Positions 33,929-42,480 of a stretch of DNA of 64,000 nucleotides are shown here, piece by piece. Numbering within the stretch: the first letter of the stretch is position 1; the number at the start of each line of letters is the position of its first letter. The DNA lies in assembly GCA_965221655.1 (NCBI GenBank), contig OZ244906.1, forward strand, positions 1,426,001 to 1,490,000, in the 5' to 3' direction. The stretch is from Bin107 sp965221655. GTDB lineage: Bacteria; UBA8248. A model generated the notes under the pieces. That model did no database searches. It was not told the origin of the DNA and saw nothing but the letters and a program-made list of their open reading frames with translations. The translations under genes and the position numbers were made by a program.

Positions 33929-34196
33929 TCAGCAGTCTCCCCGCATCGCCATCTCGACAAAGGCGGGGTTTGAGGCGCCCGCGTAGCTGCCCGGAACCCG
34001 CTCGATTCTGCCTTGTGCGCGCAGAAACCGCGCCGTCTTCACGAGTGCCGCCGAGACCCTCCCGGGCGAGCGTCCCCATGCGCGCTTTCCACGGCGCGTA
34101 GACCGCCTGCACGCCGATGGTCACCTCCGCGGCCTGCGCCGCACTGAAAAACACGAGCGCACACACCCATCAGATCGCGACGAGCATTTTTTTCAT
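33929..34196 (-). pseudogene. Remnant of an ABC transporter substrate-binding protein
   Basis: A good GGAGG ribosome site and ATG at 34196 open a signal peptide that is interrupted by TGA at codon 9. The reading then continues CALVFFSAAQAAEVTIGVQAVY, as in a periplasmic binding protein. After a frame change near 34090 comes a natural-looking C-terminus (ALVKTARFLRAQGRI, then SNPAFVEMAMRGDC and a stop). The ends resemble a taurine/nitrate-type binding protein of about 300 residues, so the middle has been deleted. No permease or ATPase genes adjoin it. Confidence 0.6.
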
Positions 34197-34315
34197 GTTC
34201 CTCCGCCCGGTGGCAACTTTGAAGCGATGAAGCGCACGTGCGCCACCCCCATCATATCCGCGCTGGATTTGCTCGGCGAGTGTCTGGCACGGGGCACAAG
34301 GAAGTGCGCCCGGCC

Positions 34316-35239
34316 TTAATTTTCTTTTTCGGCCTGCCGGAGAAGTTCGACAAGGTCGGGGACGGGAGCGGGATGGAAGAGCTGGGCAAGGGCCCGTTCG
34401 GCGGAGGGAGGAAACATTTTGATTCCGCCATTCGCCGGACAATGGGTCAGTTCACCCACCCGCACCTCGCCGTCGAGCGCGTACAAATCGACCCGCACGA
34501 AGGAGAACCCTCGCGCCAGACGCTCTGCTACGTCAAGCATCTCCTCCAGTTCGGGCGGTTGCGGGTTTTCTTCGGCGGGACTCGTCGGAGGCGAGAACTT
34601 GAGCGGCAGACGCTTCCACGTAACGTCGTAGACGTCTACGGTGAGGTCGCTCAGTCGGTTGGAGACGACCTCGATGAATCTCGGCATCCCATAGAAGCAG
34701 AAAACCTTGTAGTCGGGCGGAGGCGTGCGACCGTCTTTCGAGAAGAACTCCTCAACGATGATTCTGGGCACCAGGTGCCGGTAGCTCGGCTCACGAGTAA
34801 TCCTGTAAAAACTGTGCGTGAGCCACTCCTTCATCACGGCTTTGTCGGGGAGGGGGGGAGAATCATGATAAATCTTCACGCGCCCGCCCGAATGCGTGGG
34901 CTTCACCACGCAGGGAAGATGCTCGGGGACGAAGGCGTCCACCTCTGCGGGCGTCTTGAGTATCTCGTGGGTTTCGATCACATATTTCTCGCCGACGACG
35001 GAGCGTACGTACGTCTTCACGTATTCCTTGTCGCTCGTGAACTGGCGCAACGGATCCAGGAGTGTACCGTCCACCTTCATCCTGAAGAGATAGTCGTTGA
35101 AATATCGCGGATTTTCAGCGTCGGGGATGCGCCGATGCTCCATCCAGTGATGCAGACGAGCGAAAAGTCGATCCTCCCAGTCGCTTCGGGGAAGTAGGTA
35201 TCTAAGAATCTGTCGTCTCAAGGTGGTGCGTCTATCCAA
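34316..35239 (-). CDS. TupA-like ATP-grasp protein
   Basis: A 307-residue protein of the TupA-like ATP-grasp family, found in capsule, teichuronopeptide and lipopolysaccharide clusters. Visible parts are RYFNDYLFRMKVDG, VVKPTHSGGRVKI (the ATP-grasp strand), IIVEEFF and GFSFVRVDLYALDGEVRVGELTHCPANGG with metal-binding Asp/Glu. The start is TTG at 35239 without a clear ribosome site. It stands alone, without glycosyltransferases, suggesting a transferred or relict surface-polysaccharide gene. Confidence 0.78.
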   Translation of the reverse strand: MDRRTTLRRQILRYLLPRSDWEDRLFARLHHWMEHRRIPDAENPRYFNDYLFRMKVDGTLLDPLRQFTSDKEYVKTYVRSVVGEKYVIETHEILKTPAEVDAFVPEHLPCVVKPTHSGGRVKIYHDSPPLPDKAVMKEWLTHSFYRITREPSYRHLVPRIIVEEFFSKDGRTPPPDYKVFCFYGMPRFIEVVSNRLSDLTVDVYDVTWKRLPLKFSPPTSPAEENPQPPELEEMLDVAERLARGFSFVRVDLYALDGEVRVGELTHCPANGGIKMFPPSAERALAQLFHPAPVPDLVELLRQAEKEN

Positions 35240-35282
35240 GAATATAGAAATTATTATATAATATATAAGTGAAGCTTATCAG
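35238..35282 (-). promoter_or_regulatory. AT-rich leader/promoter region of the TupA-like gene
   Basis: About 45 bases of nearly pure A/T, with several TATAAT-like words on the minus strand (TATATAATAA type), directly upstream of the TTG start. In this GC-rich window it stands out and probably holds the promoter. No operator was recognised. The rest of the 35240-35460 gap shows nothing. Confidence 0.45.
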
Positions 35283-35460
35283 TTCGTACGCCCGCGTGCA
35301 ACGGGCGGAGCTAAGATAGGGCGCGAGCCTTTTCGTGGGTCCGCAATCTGTTCTTGCGAAACCATTGCCCCCTGGCGATCCGCCTTCCCTTGCCGCACTT
35401 CAGACGCCCTGCTAGCATGCCCACAAACCATTCATCCACTTTTTCGGGAGGAGCGGCGCG

Positions 35461-35985
35461 ATGGCGGAGTTCACCGTGGCACGGTTCAAGGACGTCTCCG
35501 AAGGATTGCAGGAGGGGCAGTTCGCCGTGGGCGAGCGCACGAAAGCGGGCGGCCTCGCGGACATCGACCCCATTTACGGGCAGTTGCTCGACATGCCGAT
35601 CACCATCACGCTCGGCCTCATCGGCCCCGACGGGCGGGTGAACCTCACCCCCATGTGGTTCGACTACGAGGGCGACACCATCCTCGTGAACACAGCCTCG
35701 CACAGGCCGAAATGCGCGTGGATACGCAACAACCCCCGGCTCACGATGCTGCTCGTGAACCCGGAGAACCCCTACCACTGGATGAGCATCAAGTGCACGG
35801 TCGTGAACGAGATACACGAAGACGGACCCGGCGGAGAGAGGGCGACTGCGCAACTCGACCGCATCTGGACGAAATACACGGGCCAGGACCCGCCCTACGC
35901 GCTCAGAGACCCTGCGATCGACGAGAAGCGCGTGCTCTTCGAGTGCCGCGTAGACAGGGTGGCCACCTTCGGCAAGCCCTCCTAG
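35461..35985 (+). CDS. Pyridoxamine 5'-phosphate oxidase-fold protein (PPOX class)
   Basis: A 174-residue split-barrel flavin-binding protein. GLIGPDGRVNLTPMWFDYEGDTILVNTA and RNNPRLTMLLVNP are the core of PPOX-class enzymes. They bind FMN or F420 and reduce or oxidise small molecules; this one has no PdxH-specific features. The ATG follows GGAGGAGCGGCG. It stands between divergent and convergent neighbours, so it is probably transcribed alone. Confidence 0.8.
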   Translation: MAEFTVARFKDVSEGLQEGQFAVGERTKAGGLADIDPIYGQLLDMPITITLGLIGPDGRVNLTPMWFDYEGDTILVNTASHRPKCAWIRNNPRLTMLLVNPENPYHWMSIKCTVVNEIHEDGPGGERATAQLDRIWTKYTGQDPPYALRDPAIDEKRVLFECRVDRVATFGKPS

Positions 35986-36072
35986 GAGAAGGGCAACAAA
36001 CGAATCTCAGGCGCGGCGCCTTCGGTGCGGCGCGGGCAAGGGCGCGGCAGGCCAGGAAGCACCCCCCCCCCG

Positions 36073-37203
36073 CTACCAGACGCAGCCGCGCGCGGCCACG
36101 GGAATCAGGGCTTCGAGCGTGCCCTCTTCCATTCCGCCGCGCACGCCGTGGTAGAAGTCGTAGAGGTTGATGGTCGGGTCGCAGTGGCTCGGCTGGAACA
36201 GAAGCGTCTCGCCGATTTCGGGGCGCCGCGCACCGGGGGCGAGCTCCAGCACGCCGTGCTCATCGGAAGCACGCGCGTGCACAGCACCCTCGAGTTCGAG
36301 GCACGGCGCCAGGCCGCTGTCCGAGGCGAGCGCCTTGTGGCCCGCGTCCATCACCACCTGGCCGGGGCCGGGCGTGCTCACCACGGTCGTGAGGACGAAC
36401 AAGGCGGGGGCAAAATCGTCATAAACCTCCGACTCCTGCCCGCCTATGCTCCGGTAATGAGAATCCATGAAGACGTAACTGCCCGCCTGTAGTTCGTTCA
36501 GCACGCCTGATTCCACGTCCCAGCGCCAAGAGCCCGTGCCCCCGCCGCTGCGCACCTCGGTCGAGAGCCCCGCCGCCTCAAACGCCGCCACCGTCTCCTC
36601 CATGCGCGCGAGCGCTTCGGCATATACCGCGCGGCGCGCGGCGAAGCCCTCCACGTGCTGGGCCGCGCCCTGATACGCCTGCATCCCCCTGAGCGCGAGG
36701 CCGGGCAGCCCCTCCACGCGCCTGCCCAGTTCGACGGCCGCCGCTCCCGGCGCCACGCCGCAGCGCCCCTGGCCCACGTCCACATCCACGAGCACGCCGA
36801 TTTCGGCCTCCGCCGCCGAGACGGCCTCTGAGAGCATGGCTGCCCCCCTGGGATGATCGACCACCACCATCAGCCGCGCGTGGCGCGCCAGTGCGGCCAG
36901 ACGCGCGAGCTTCGAGGCGGCGGTGACCTCGCTGCTCACGAGCACGTTCTCCACCCCGCCCGCGACCATCACCTCGGCCTCGCTCACCTTCTGGCAGCAC
37001 ACCCCCACCGCGCCCAGGGCCAGTTGTTTGCGCGCGAACCACGGGCTCTTATGGGTCTTCGCGTGGGCGCGCAGCCCGACGCCCGTGCCTGCAAGGCGGC
37101 TCGCCATGCGGGCGAGGTTTCCCTCCGCCGCGTCCAGGTCGACGAGCAGGGCGGGGGTTTCGATTTCGCGCACCGGCGTCCCGATGCTCTGGCAGTGGAG
37201 CAT
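36073..37203 (-). CDS. PLP-dependent D-threonine aldolase/D-serine dehydratase-like (DSD1 family) enzyme
   Basis: A 376-residue fold-type III PLP enzyme with an alanine-racemase-like barrel. The PLP lysine is in LRAHAKTHKSP. SGGGTGSW binds phosphate. Near the C-terminus HCDPTINLYD carries the His-Cys-Asp metal site of D-threonine aldolase and eukaryotic-type D-serine dehydratase. The reaction is aldol cleavage or dehydration of a D-hydroxyamino acid; sequence alone does not decide. It is divergent from the amidohydrolase. Confidence 0.85.
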   Translation of the reverse strand: MLHCQSIGTPVREIETPALLVDLDAAEGNLARMASRLAGTGVGLRAHAKTHKSPWFARKQLALGAVGVCCQKVSEAEVMVAGGVENVLVSSEVTAASKLARLAALARHARLMVVVDHPRGAAMLSEAVSAAEAEIGVLVDVDVGQGRCGVAPGAAAVELGRRVEGLPGLALRGMQAYQGAAQHVEGFAARRAVYAEALARMEETVAAFEAAGLSTEVRSGGGTGSWRWDVESGVLNELQAGSYVFMDSHYRSIGGQESEVYDDFAPALFVLTTVVSTPGPGQVVMDAGHKALASDSGLAPCLELEGAVHARASDEHGVLELAPGARRPEIGETLLFQPSHCDPTINLYDFYHGVRGGMEEGTLEALIPVAARGCVW

Positions 37204-37366
37204 GTACTATCCTCTCTGGTGGAATCGGCTTCATAGTTGCAGAATCCACATCATACCACCCGACCCGGGAGGCGAAAACAGGCTTGCCCGCCGCCTCTGC
37301 CTGACGCATCATGGGTTTTTCGCGAATTTCTTTCCTCGTCACACCGCGTTCGGAGGATTTGTTCTC

Positions 37367-38257
37367 ATGCGCACCAAGGCGGACGAGCTCTTAGAGGGAG
37401 CCATTGACGTACACGCCCACATCTTTCCCCAGGTGTTCGTGGAAGAACCCGGTCGCGTGCTCGATCACGAATGGGCCGAGCTCGCGCGCGGGGTCGGGAT
37501 GCGGGGCTTCGTGATGAAGAGCCACCTGTGGCCCACCGTCGCCCAGGCGCGCGTACTGAACGAGGTCTACCCGGGCGTCACCGCCTTCGGGGCCATCACG
37601 CTGAACGCGAACGTGGGCGGGCTTTCGCCCTTCGCGGTGGAAAGCGCGGTGCGCCTGGGGACCAAGGTCGTCTGGATGCCCACCTATTCCGCGGCGAACG
37701 ACATAGCGGTCGGCGCCTACAGCAAGCGCATCGCCGAGGCATACAGCCAGCCCCCGCCCGCGGCGGGCCTCACCGTCCTGGACGCGGAGGGCGCCGTTTT
37801 GCCCGAGGTGGACGCCATACTCGAAATCGTCCGCGACGCGGACGTGGCCGTGGCCACGGGCCATCTTTCCGCCGAGGAGGGCGTCGCCCTCGCGCGGCGG
37901 GCGAAGGAGATCGGGGTGCAGAAGTTCATCTACACCCACCCCATCATCTTCATCATCAACGCGAGCGAAGCGCAGCTGCGCGAGGTGGCGGAGCTGGGCT
38001 ACATCGTCGAGTTCACCTGGATTTCCGCCTTTCCCATGTGGCGCGACCTCGACCCCCACAAGGTGGCGGCCACGGCGCGCGCCCTGGGTCCGGAGCGCTG
38101 CGTGATGAGCACCGACGCCCAACTCGACCTCAACCCCCCGCCGACGGAGATGCTGCGCATGTTCATCGCCACCATGCTGCGTCTGGGGTTCGCAGAGGAC
38201 GAAATTCTCTGGATGGTGCAGCGCAACCCCGCCCGCCTGATGGGGCTCGAAGACTAA
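37367..38257 (+). CDS. Amidohydrolase-superfamily (DUF6282-like) metal-dependent hydrolase
   Basis: A 296-residue TIM-barrel hydrolase. Metal ligands appear as DVHAHIFPQ (H-x-H), TGHLSAEEG, YTHPIIF and STDAQLD. ATG 37367 is set by CGGAGGA at 37351-37357; the frame is open far upstream but without sense. Members hydrolyse or decarboxylate cyclic amides and related acids; the substrate is unknown. Confidence 0.8.
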   Translation: MRTKADELLEGAIDVHAHIFPQVFVEEPGRVLDHEWAELARGVGMRGFVMKSHLWPTVAQARVLNEVYPGVTAFGAITLNANVGGLSPFAVESAVRLGTKVVWMPTYSAANDIAVGAYSKRIAEAYSQPPPAAGLTVLDAEGAVLPEVDAILEIVRDADVAVATGHLSAEEGVALARRAKEIGVQKFIYTHPIIFIINASEAQLREVAELGYIVEFTWISAFPMWRDLDPHKVAATARALGPERCVMSTDAQLDLNPPPTEMLRMFIATMLRLGFAEDEILWMVQRNPARLMGLED

Positions 38258-38457
38258 CGCGCAAAGGCGCCCCGCGCTCTGTCTGCGCCGTGCGAACATC
38301 TTTGCATAATTCCGGTGCCGCAGCCCCGCTAGCGCCCATACCCCTCTTTCGCCGGCAGTATGCGCGGCGGAGGGGGTGGGGAGGCCTCAGAAATACGGAT
38401 TTCGCCTCCACGCGCGTTTTTTGCCATTTCCCTAAAGTTTCTCGCCGTCTTTTTCGC

Positions 38458-38463
38458 TATAAT
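38458..38463 (+). promoter_or_regulatory. Perfect -10 box upstream of the repeat-protein gene
   Basis: TATAAT, with only a weak -35 (TTTCTC-like) at the expected distance, about 90 bases before the ATG at 38557. The remainder of the 300-base gap from 38258 shows no gene. Confidence 0.45.
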
Positions 38464-38556
38464 CGCATGAGCAACGTACGTTCCGAGGCGCGGTGATTTG
38501 CGAACGGAACCAAAACCTGAAATGCGTGTGCAGTCGAATCCGAAAGGAGAAGAGCC

Positions 38557-38795
38557 ATGAAAAGGCAGTTTCTCGTTCTGGCCCTCGCGGCGGGCTTTGC
38601 CCTCGGCGGTGCTGCGCTCGCCCAGGCGGCCCGAAACCCCTGTGCACCACAGCCGAAAAACCCTTGTGCGCCACAGCCCCACCCAAGAACCCCTGTGCCC
38701 CCCAGACCAGAAACCCCTGCGCGCCTCAGCCGAAAAACCCCTGCGCGCCCCAACCCAAGAACCCTTGCGCGCCGAATCCCGGCGCGAACAAATAG
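38557..38795 (+). pseudogene. Secreted Cys-Pro octapeptide-repeat protein, interrupted by a frameshift
   Basis: AAAGGAGAAGAG precedes ATG 38557, opening a clean signal peptide (MKRQFLVLALAAGFALGGA, cut after AQA). The mature part repeats an octad of the type K/R-NPCAPQP. Two copies lie in the starting frame; near 38680 the repeat moves to the +1 frame, where four more copies end with GANK and a stop at 38795, just before a terminator. One missing base explains it. Read unshifted, the frame would run through the terminator to 39006 as non-repeating Arg/Pro-rich text. The intact product would be about 79 residues with one Cys per repeat, plausibly a metal-binding periplasmic protein. Sequencing error cannot be excluded. 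Confidence 0.7.
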
Positions 38796-38827
38796 TCCGC
38801 CGAACATACGCCGCACGATGAGCCAAG

Positions 38828-38861
38828 CCCCCTCCGGCACGCCACACCGGAGGGGGTTTTT
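38828..38861 (+). terminator. Rho-independent terminator
   Basis: A 10-bp stem (CCCCCTCCGG / CCGGAGGGGG) with a nine-base loop followed by TTTTT. It supports the end of the repeat-protein gene at 38795. The following 38862-39083 holds a TATAAT at 39002-39007, probably the promoter of the next gene. Confidence 0.88.
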
Positions 38862-39083
38862 CGCGGCGCACGCCATTGCGCGCCGGCTACGTTCCACACC
38901 CTCCAGAGACGGTCCACATCCTCCCCACACCCACAGGCCAGGCATGAGAATACGAACGGGGCAAACCACAAAGCGGGTGGAGACCCACGCGCGCCTTATC
39001 CTATAATGGCCTCCCAATCATAATGCCCCGGCGCGAAATGCCGCCGCGAGATCGTCCATGCGAAACGCAAGGGAGAAACCTTC

Positions 39084-39983
39084 TTGAGCGTTGGAAACCC
39101 TCCCAACGTGTGCGTCCTGGGATTCGGCATGGCGGGCAGACCCATCGCCCGGGGTCTGGCGGAAGCGGGAGTAGAGTGCGTCCGCGTGTGGAAAAGACCC
39201 CCCTGGAAGCCAGAACACACCGAAGCCTCCACCCACCCCCGCATCGTGATGACGCACTCTATGGAAGAAGCGCTCCGGGGCGCGGACCTGGTGCTCTCGC
39301 TCTTGACGCCCGAAGTCGCTCTTGATGCCGCCCGCAGCGCTTCCGCCTTCCTCCGGGGCGCGGTGTATCTGGATTTGAACACCACCACGCCGGAGGTAAA
39401 GATGGAGATCGGACGCCTCGTCGAAGCAGGTGGGGGCCGCCCGCTGGACGGGGCAATATGCGACCCGGCGGAAATCTACGGGCACCGGGTCGCCACCCTC
39501 GTCTCGGGGCCAGGGGCCGAGGAGATGAGCGCGGCCATGGCGCACTACGGAATGCGGCTCGAAGTACTCGGCGCCCGCGTGGGGGACGCCTCCGCCCTCA
39601 AGGTCGTGCGCAGCGTGTTCACCAAGGGATTGATGATGACCTTCCTCGAGGCCATCGAGGCGGCCAGACGCTGCGGCCTCGTGGAGGAGTTGCTCGATTC
39701 CGTAGCGGGCACCGTGGAGGGGCTTCCGCTCCGGGATTTGGCCTTGAGCCTCGCGGGCACGAGCCTTATCGCCGCGGACAGACGCGCACAGGAGATGGAA
39801 GGAGTCGTCTCGACCCTCGCATCACTCGGCGTGGAGTCGCACGTCAGCACCGCCGCGCTCGAGAAGTTTCGCTGGCTCACGGGGTTCGATTTTCACGACC
39901 CACTCGGGGGAGTGCCGCCCGAATCCATCGAGACCATGTTGCGCGCCCTGGAGGAGGTTCTCTCGCCCAGGACGGCGGGCTGA
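39084..39983 (+). CDS. NAD(P)-dependent oxidoreductase, 6-phosphogluconate/beta-hydroxyacid dehydrogenase-like (DUF1932)
   Basis: A 299-residue dehydrogenase. The Rossmann motif is VLGFGMAGRPIARGL near the start; the C-terminal helical domain has KVVRSVFTKGLMMTFLEAIEAA, typical of the DUF1932 branch. The classical catalytic lysine motif of beta-hydroxyacid dehydrogenases is changed to this KVVRS(V/M)FTKG form, in which a Lys is kept. The start is TTG at 39084 with AAGGGAGA upstream. The substrate is unknown. Confidence 0.82.
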   Translation: MSVGNPPNVCVLGFGMAGRPIARGLAEAGVECVRVWKRPPWKPEHTEASTHPRIVMTHSMEEALRGADLVLSLLTPEVALDAARSASAFLRGAVYLDLNTTTPEVKMEIGRLVEAGGGRPLDGAICDPAEIYGHRVATLVSGPGAEEMSAAMAHYGMRLEVLGARVGDASALKVVRSVFTKGLMMTFLEAIEAARRCGLVEELLDSVAGTVEGLPLRDLALSLAGTSLIAADRRAQEMEGVVSTLASLGVESHVSTAALEKFRWLTGFDFHDPLGGVPPESIETMLRALEEVLSPRTAG

Positions 39984-40160
39984 AACGGCGCGCGCACACG
40001 GAAATTTTCCGTCCTGCGCCTTGATTTTCCCGAACGCCATCTGATAGCATCGGTCTCGCTTGGCGCTGCCGGGAGAATGAAAAAATCGTGAATCGCCAAG
40101 GGGCCGCTCCCTCGGGGTTCAAATGGTCATAATCATTACCGACGAAGGAGGGAACCATCC

Positions 40161-40472
40161 ATGACATTCGTCATCGGTGAGAAGTGCCTGGGCGAGCGAT
40201 ACGCGACCTGCGTGAGCGTCTGTCCCGTCGATTGCATGCACCCGGGCGATTACCAGGGCGAGCCCTTCCTGATCATCGACCCCGAGGAATGCATCGACTG
40301 CGGGGTTTGCCAGCCGGAATGCCCGATCGACGCCATCCTCGAGAGCGAGGACGACGACCCGAAGTGGGCGGCCATCAACGCGGAACTCGCCGAGGAATTC
40401 AAGAACAACGAGCCCGTCGAGCCGCGCCCCGCGAACGATCCTCCCAAAAAGCCGGGCAACGTGCTCCGCTAG
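40161..40472 (+). CDS. Ferredoxin, two [4Fe-4S]/[3Fe-4S] clusters
   Basis: A 103-residue electron carrier. The first cluster region (CLGERYATCVSVCPVDC) has a wide first spacing, as in seven- or eight-iron ferredoxins of the FdxA type. The second is CIDCGVCQPECP. An acidic C-terminal tail of about 40 residues follows. GGAGGGA precedes the ATG. A terminator lies directly after, so it is probably a single-gene transcript. Confidence 0.93.
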   Translation: MTFVIGEKCLGERYATCVSVCPVDCMHPGDYQGEPFLIIDPEECIDCGVCQPECPIDAILESEDDDPKWAAINAELAEEFKNNEPVEPRPANDPPKKPGNVLR

Positions 40473-40487
40473 CCGATCGACCCGAAA

Positions 40488-40521
40488 AACACCGCGGCCC
40501 GCGCGTCGCGGTGTTTTTTTT
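40488..40521 (+). terminator. Rho-independent terminator after the ferredoxin gene
   Basis: A nine-bp stem (AACACCGCG / CGCGGTGTT) with a ten-base loop and an eight-T run, 15 bases after the ferredoxin stop. Confidence 0.92.
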
Positions 40522-40659
40522 CGCCCGCCGCCGGAGGTTTTGCATCCCCGTCACTAGGCCTCTATATTGGCTTTTTAGACTTCGCCGTTGAGCGCTTGTC
40601 CTGCCTTCGCTCGAGGTCGCCATGGTACAGAAATGGGGAATGCTGGGGGAGCTCTGCGC

Positions 40660-41631
40660 ATGAACGCGAAACGAGAAGGCCCGCTCGTCGTCATGGCCGG
40701 CACGCGCTTCGGCCCCCCCGTCATCGAGGAGGCGATACTGGCCCCGCTGGGCTGCCGCCTCCTCACGGGCACAGGCGCGGACGCAGAATCGTTGGCCGCA
40801 CTCTGCCGGGAGGCCGAGGGCGTCATCATCGGCGCGCGCCCGCAGTTCACCGCCGAGGTCGTCGCACGCCTTGTGCACTGCAAGATACTCGCGCGCGGCG
40901 GCGTGGGGGTGGACAACATCGACGTTGAGGCCGCGCGTGCCCAGGGCATTCGGGTAACCTACGTGCCCGACTACTGCGTCGACGAGGTGTCCGACCACGC
41001 GATGGCGTTCGTCCTCCACTTCGCCAGAAAAATCGGGGAGGCAACCGCCGAGGTTGCGCAGGGCGGCTGGGGCATCGCCGCGCTTCGGCCCATCGCTCCG
41101 CTCAGGGGCGCCACCCTGGGCGTGGTGGGAGTGGGCAGAATCGGCGCGGCTCTCGCCCGCAAGGCCGGGGCGTTCGGGATGCGCATCATCGCCCACGATC
41201 CTTTCGCGCACGCATCCGCATTTAAGGAGTTGTGCGCCGAGCAGGTGGATATGGGACGCATATGGGAGGAGTCGGACTACGTTTCGCTCCACGCACCCCT
41301 CACGCCCGAGACGCGCGGCATGGTAAACGCCGCCGCACTATCGCGCATGAAGCCCGAAGCGGTTCTCATCAACGTGGCGCGGGGCGAACTCGTGGACGAG
41401 GCTGCCCTGGCGGAGACGCTCGCCGAAAACGGCATCCGGGGCGCGGGTCTCGACGTATTGGCGCAGGAGCCTCCTGCCCCCGACCACCCTCTGCTCGGCC
41501 TGCCGAACTGCCTCGTTACGCCGCACGGCGCCTGGTACAGCACGGCCGCCCTTGCGGACATGCGGCGCAAGGCGGCGACCGACGTGCTGCGCACCCTCAA
41601 CGGCGAAGAGCCGCTCTACCCCGTGAGGTGA
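40660..41631 (+). CDS. D-isomer-specific 2-hydroxyacid dehydrogenase
   Basis: A 323-residue NAD-dependent dehydrogenase. The nucleotide motif is VVGVGRIGAALARKAGAFG. Catalytic residues lie in INVARGELVDE (Arg) and VTPHGAWYS (His). ATG 40660 follows GGGGGAG; an earlier in-frame ATG at 40633 has no ribosome site. Related to phosphoglycerate and hydroxypyruvate dehydrogenases; the substrate is unknown. Its stop is four bases from that of the convergent rhodanese. Confidence 0.87.
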   Translation: MNAKREGPLVVMAGTRFGPPVIEEAILAPLGCRLLTGTGADAESLAALCREAEGVIIGARPQFTAEVVARLVHCKILARGGVGVDNIDVEAARAQGIRVTYVPDYCVDEVSDHAMAFVLHFARKIGEATAEVAQGGWGIAALRPIAPLRGATLGVVGVGRIGAALARKAGAFGMRIIAHDPFAHASAFKELCAEQVDMGRIWEESDYVSLHAPLTPETRGMVNAAALSRMKPEAVLINVARGELVDEAALAETLAENGIRGAGLDVLAQEPPAPDHPLLGLPNCLVTPHGAWYSTAALADMRRKAATDVLRTLNGEEPLYPVR

Positions 41632-41634
41632 GCG

Positions 41635-42480
41635 CTACTTTTCGATGGGAAAGCCCACGATGCTTCCCCACTCCGTCCAGGAGCCGTCGTAAATCTTGAC
41701 GTTTTCGTAGCCCAGCAAATAGCGCATGGCGAACCAGACCAGACTGGCCCGGTGGCTCAGCCGTCAGTAGAGGACGAGTTCCGCTTCATCCTCCGGTGCG
41801 CCCGCGCTCGAGAGAATCGTGCGGAGCTCCTCCGCCTCCTTGTAGGTGTCGTCCTCGTTTAGCAACTCGCGGAAGAATAGATGCTTCGCCCCGGGTATGC
41901 GGCCCGCGCGCTCAGCGCCATGATCGAAGCCGGGCGGGGGCATCACCCGCTCGCCGCGGTATTCCTCGGGCGAGCGCACGTCGAGCAGCGTTCTGCCCGG
42001 CGCGCCCAAATGCGCGCGCACGTCGTCCCTGCCCACGCTCAACACCTCTGCCGGCGCAGGCACCGCACGGGCGACGGCCTGCACGTCGGGCACGTCACGG
42101 GAAAGAGGCATTCCCTCGGCCGCCCATTTTTTCTTCGCACCGTCGAGCAGTTTGATGTTATCGAAGCCCGCCATGCGCAGCACCCAGAACGCATAGGTGC
42201 CGAACTGCACGGGCTCGCCGTAGAGGACGATGGTCGCATCCTCGCCGACGCCCATTGCGCCCAGACGCTCGGCCAGTTTCGCAGGCGCCGCAAAGGTGCG
42301 ATCCGTCTCGTGCCAAAGCGCCTCTTTCCAGAACCACCAGTGCGCCCCCGGAACGTGGCCCTCGCGGTAGGAGGCGTCGTCACTCGCGGAGGAAACCTCT
42401 ATCACGTGCAGATTCGGGCTCTCCAGGTGCTCGGCGAGCCACGTGGTGGATACGAGTGCGGAATCATTGCGCGGCGTCAT
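41635..42480 (-). CDS. Selenocysteine-containing two-domain rhodanese (sulfurtransferase), TGA read through
   Basis: A tandem-rhodanese protein of 281 residues if the in-frame TGA at 41764-41766 (codon 239) is read as Sec. Upstream the reading ends EAELVLY; then U, RLSHRASLVWFAMRYLLGY and YDGSWTEWGSIVG, ending at TAG 41635. In Cys homologues this loop reads YCRLSHRA or YCR-x-G-x-R, so U sits exactly on the catalytic Cys. The first domain (LYGEPVQFGTYAFW) lacks the nucleophile, as is normal for the inactive domain. Stopping at TGA would remove the active site and 42 well-conserved residues. A SECIS-like hairpin follows the TGA. ATG 42480 is chosen over a TTG at 42525. Role: transfer of sulfane sulfur to an acceptor. 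Confidence 0.85.
41733..41753 (-). promoter_or_regulatory. Candidate bacterial SECIS element
   Basis: In the minus-strand mRNA, a nine-bp stem (ACCGGGCCA pairing with UGGUCUGGU, two G-U pairs) closes a three-base loop GUC. The loop starts 19 bases after the UGA and its first base is G. This fits the published bSECIS model: loop 3-14 bases, G in the first two loop positions, and 16-37 bases from UGA. Confidence 0.7.

Noticed and set aside
34170..34172. TGA at codon 9 of the binding-protein remnant considered as a second selenocysteine codon
   Set aside because: It lies inside the signal peptide, not at a redox position, and the rest of the gene is deleted and frameshifted, so decay explains it better.
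38670..38700. Programmed ribosomal frameshift in the repeat protein
   Set aside because: No slippery heptamer or downstream pseudoknot was recognised; C/A-rich repeats favour mutation or sequencing error.
38796..39006. Continuation of the unshifted repeat-protein frame
   Set aside because: It passes through the terminator and loses all repeat character.
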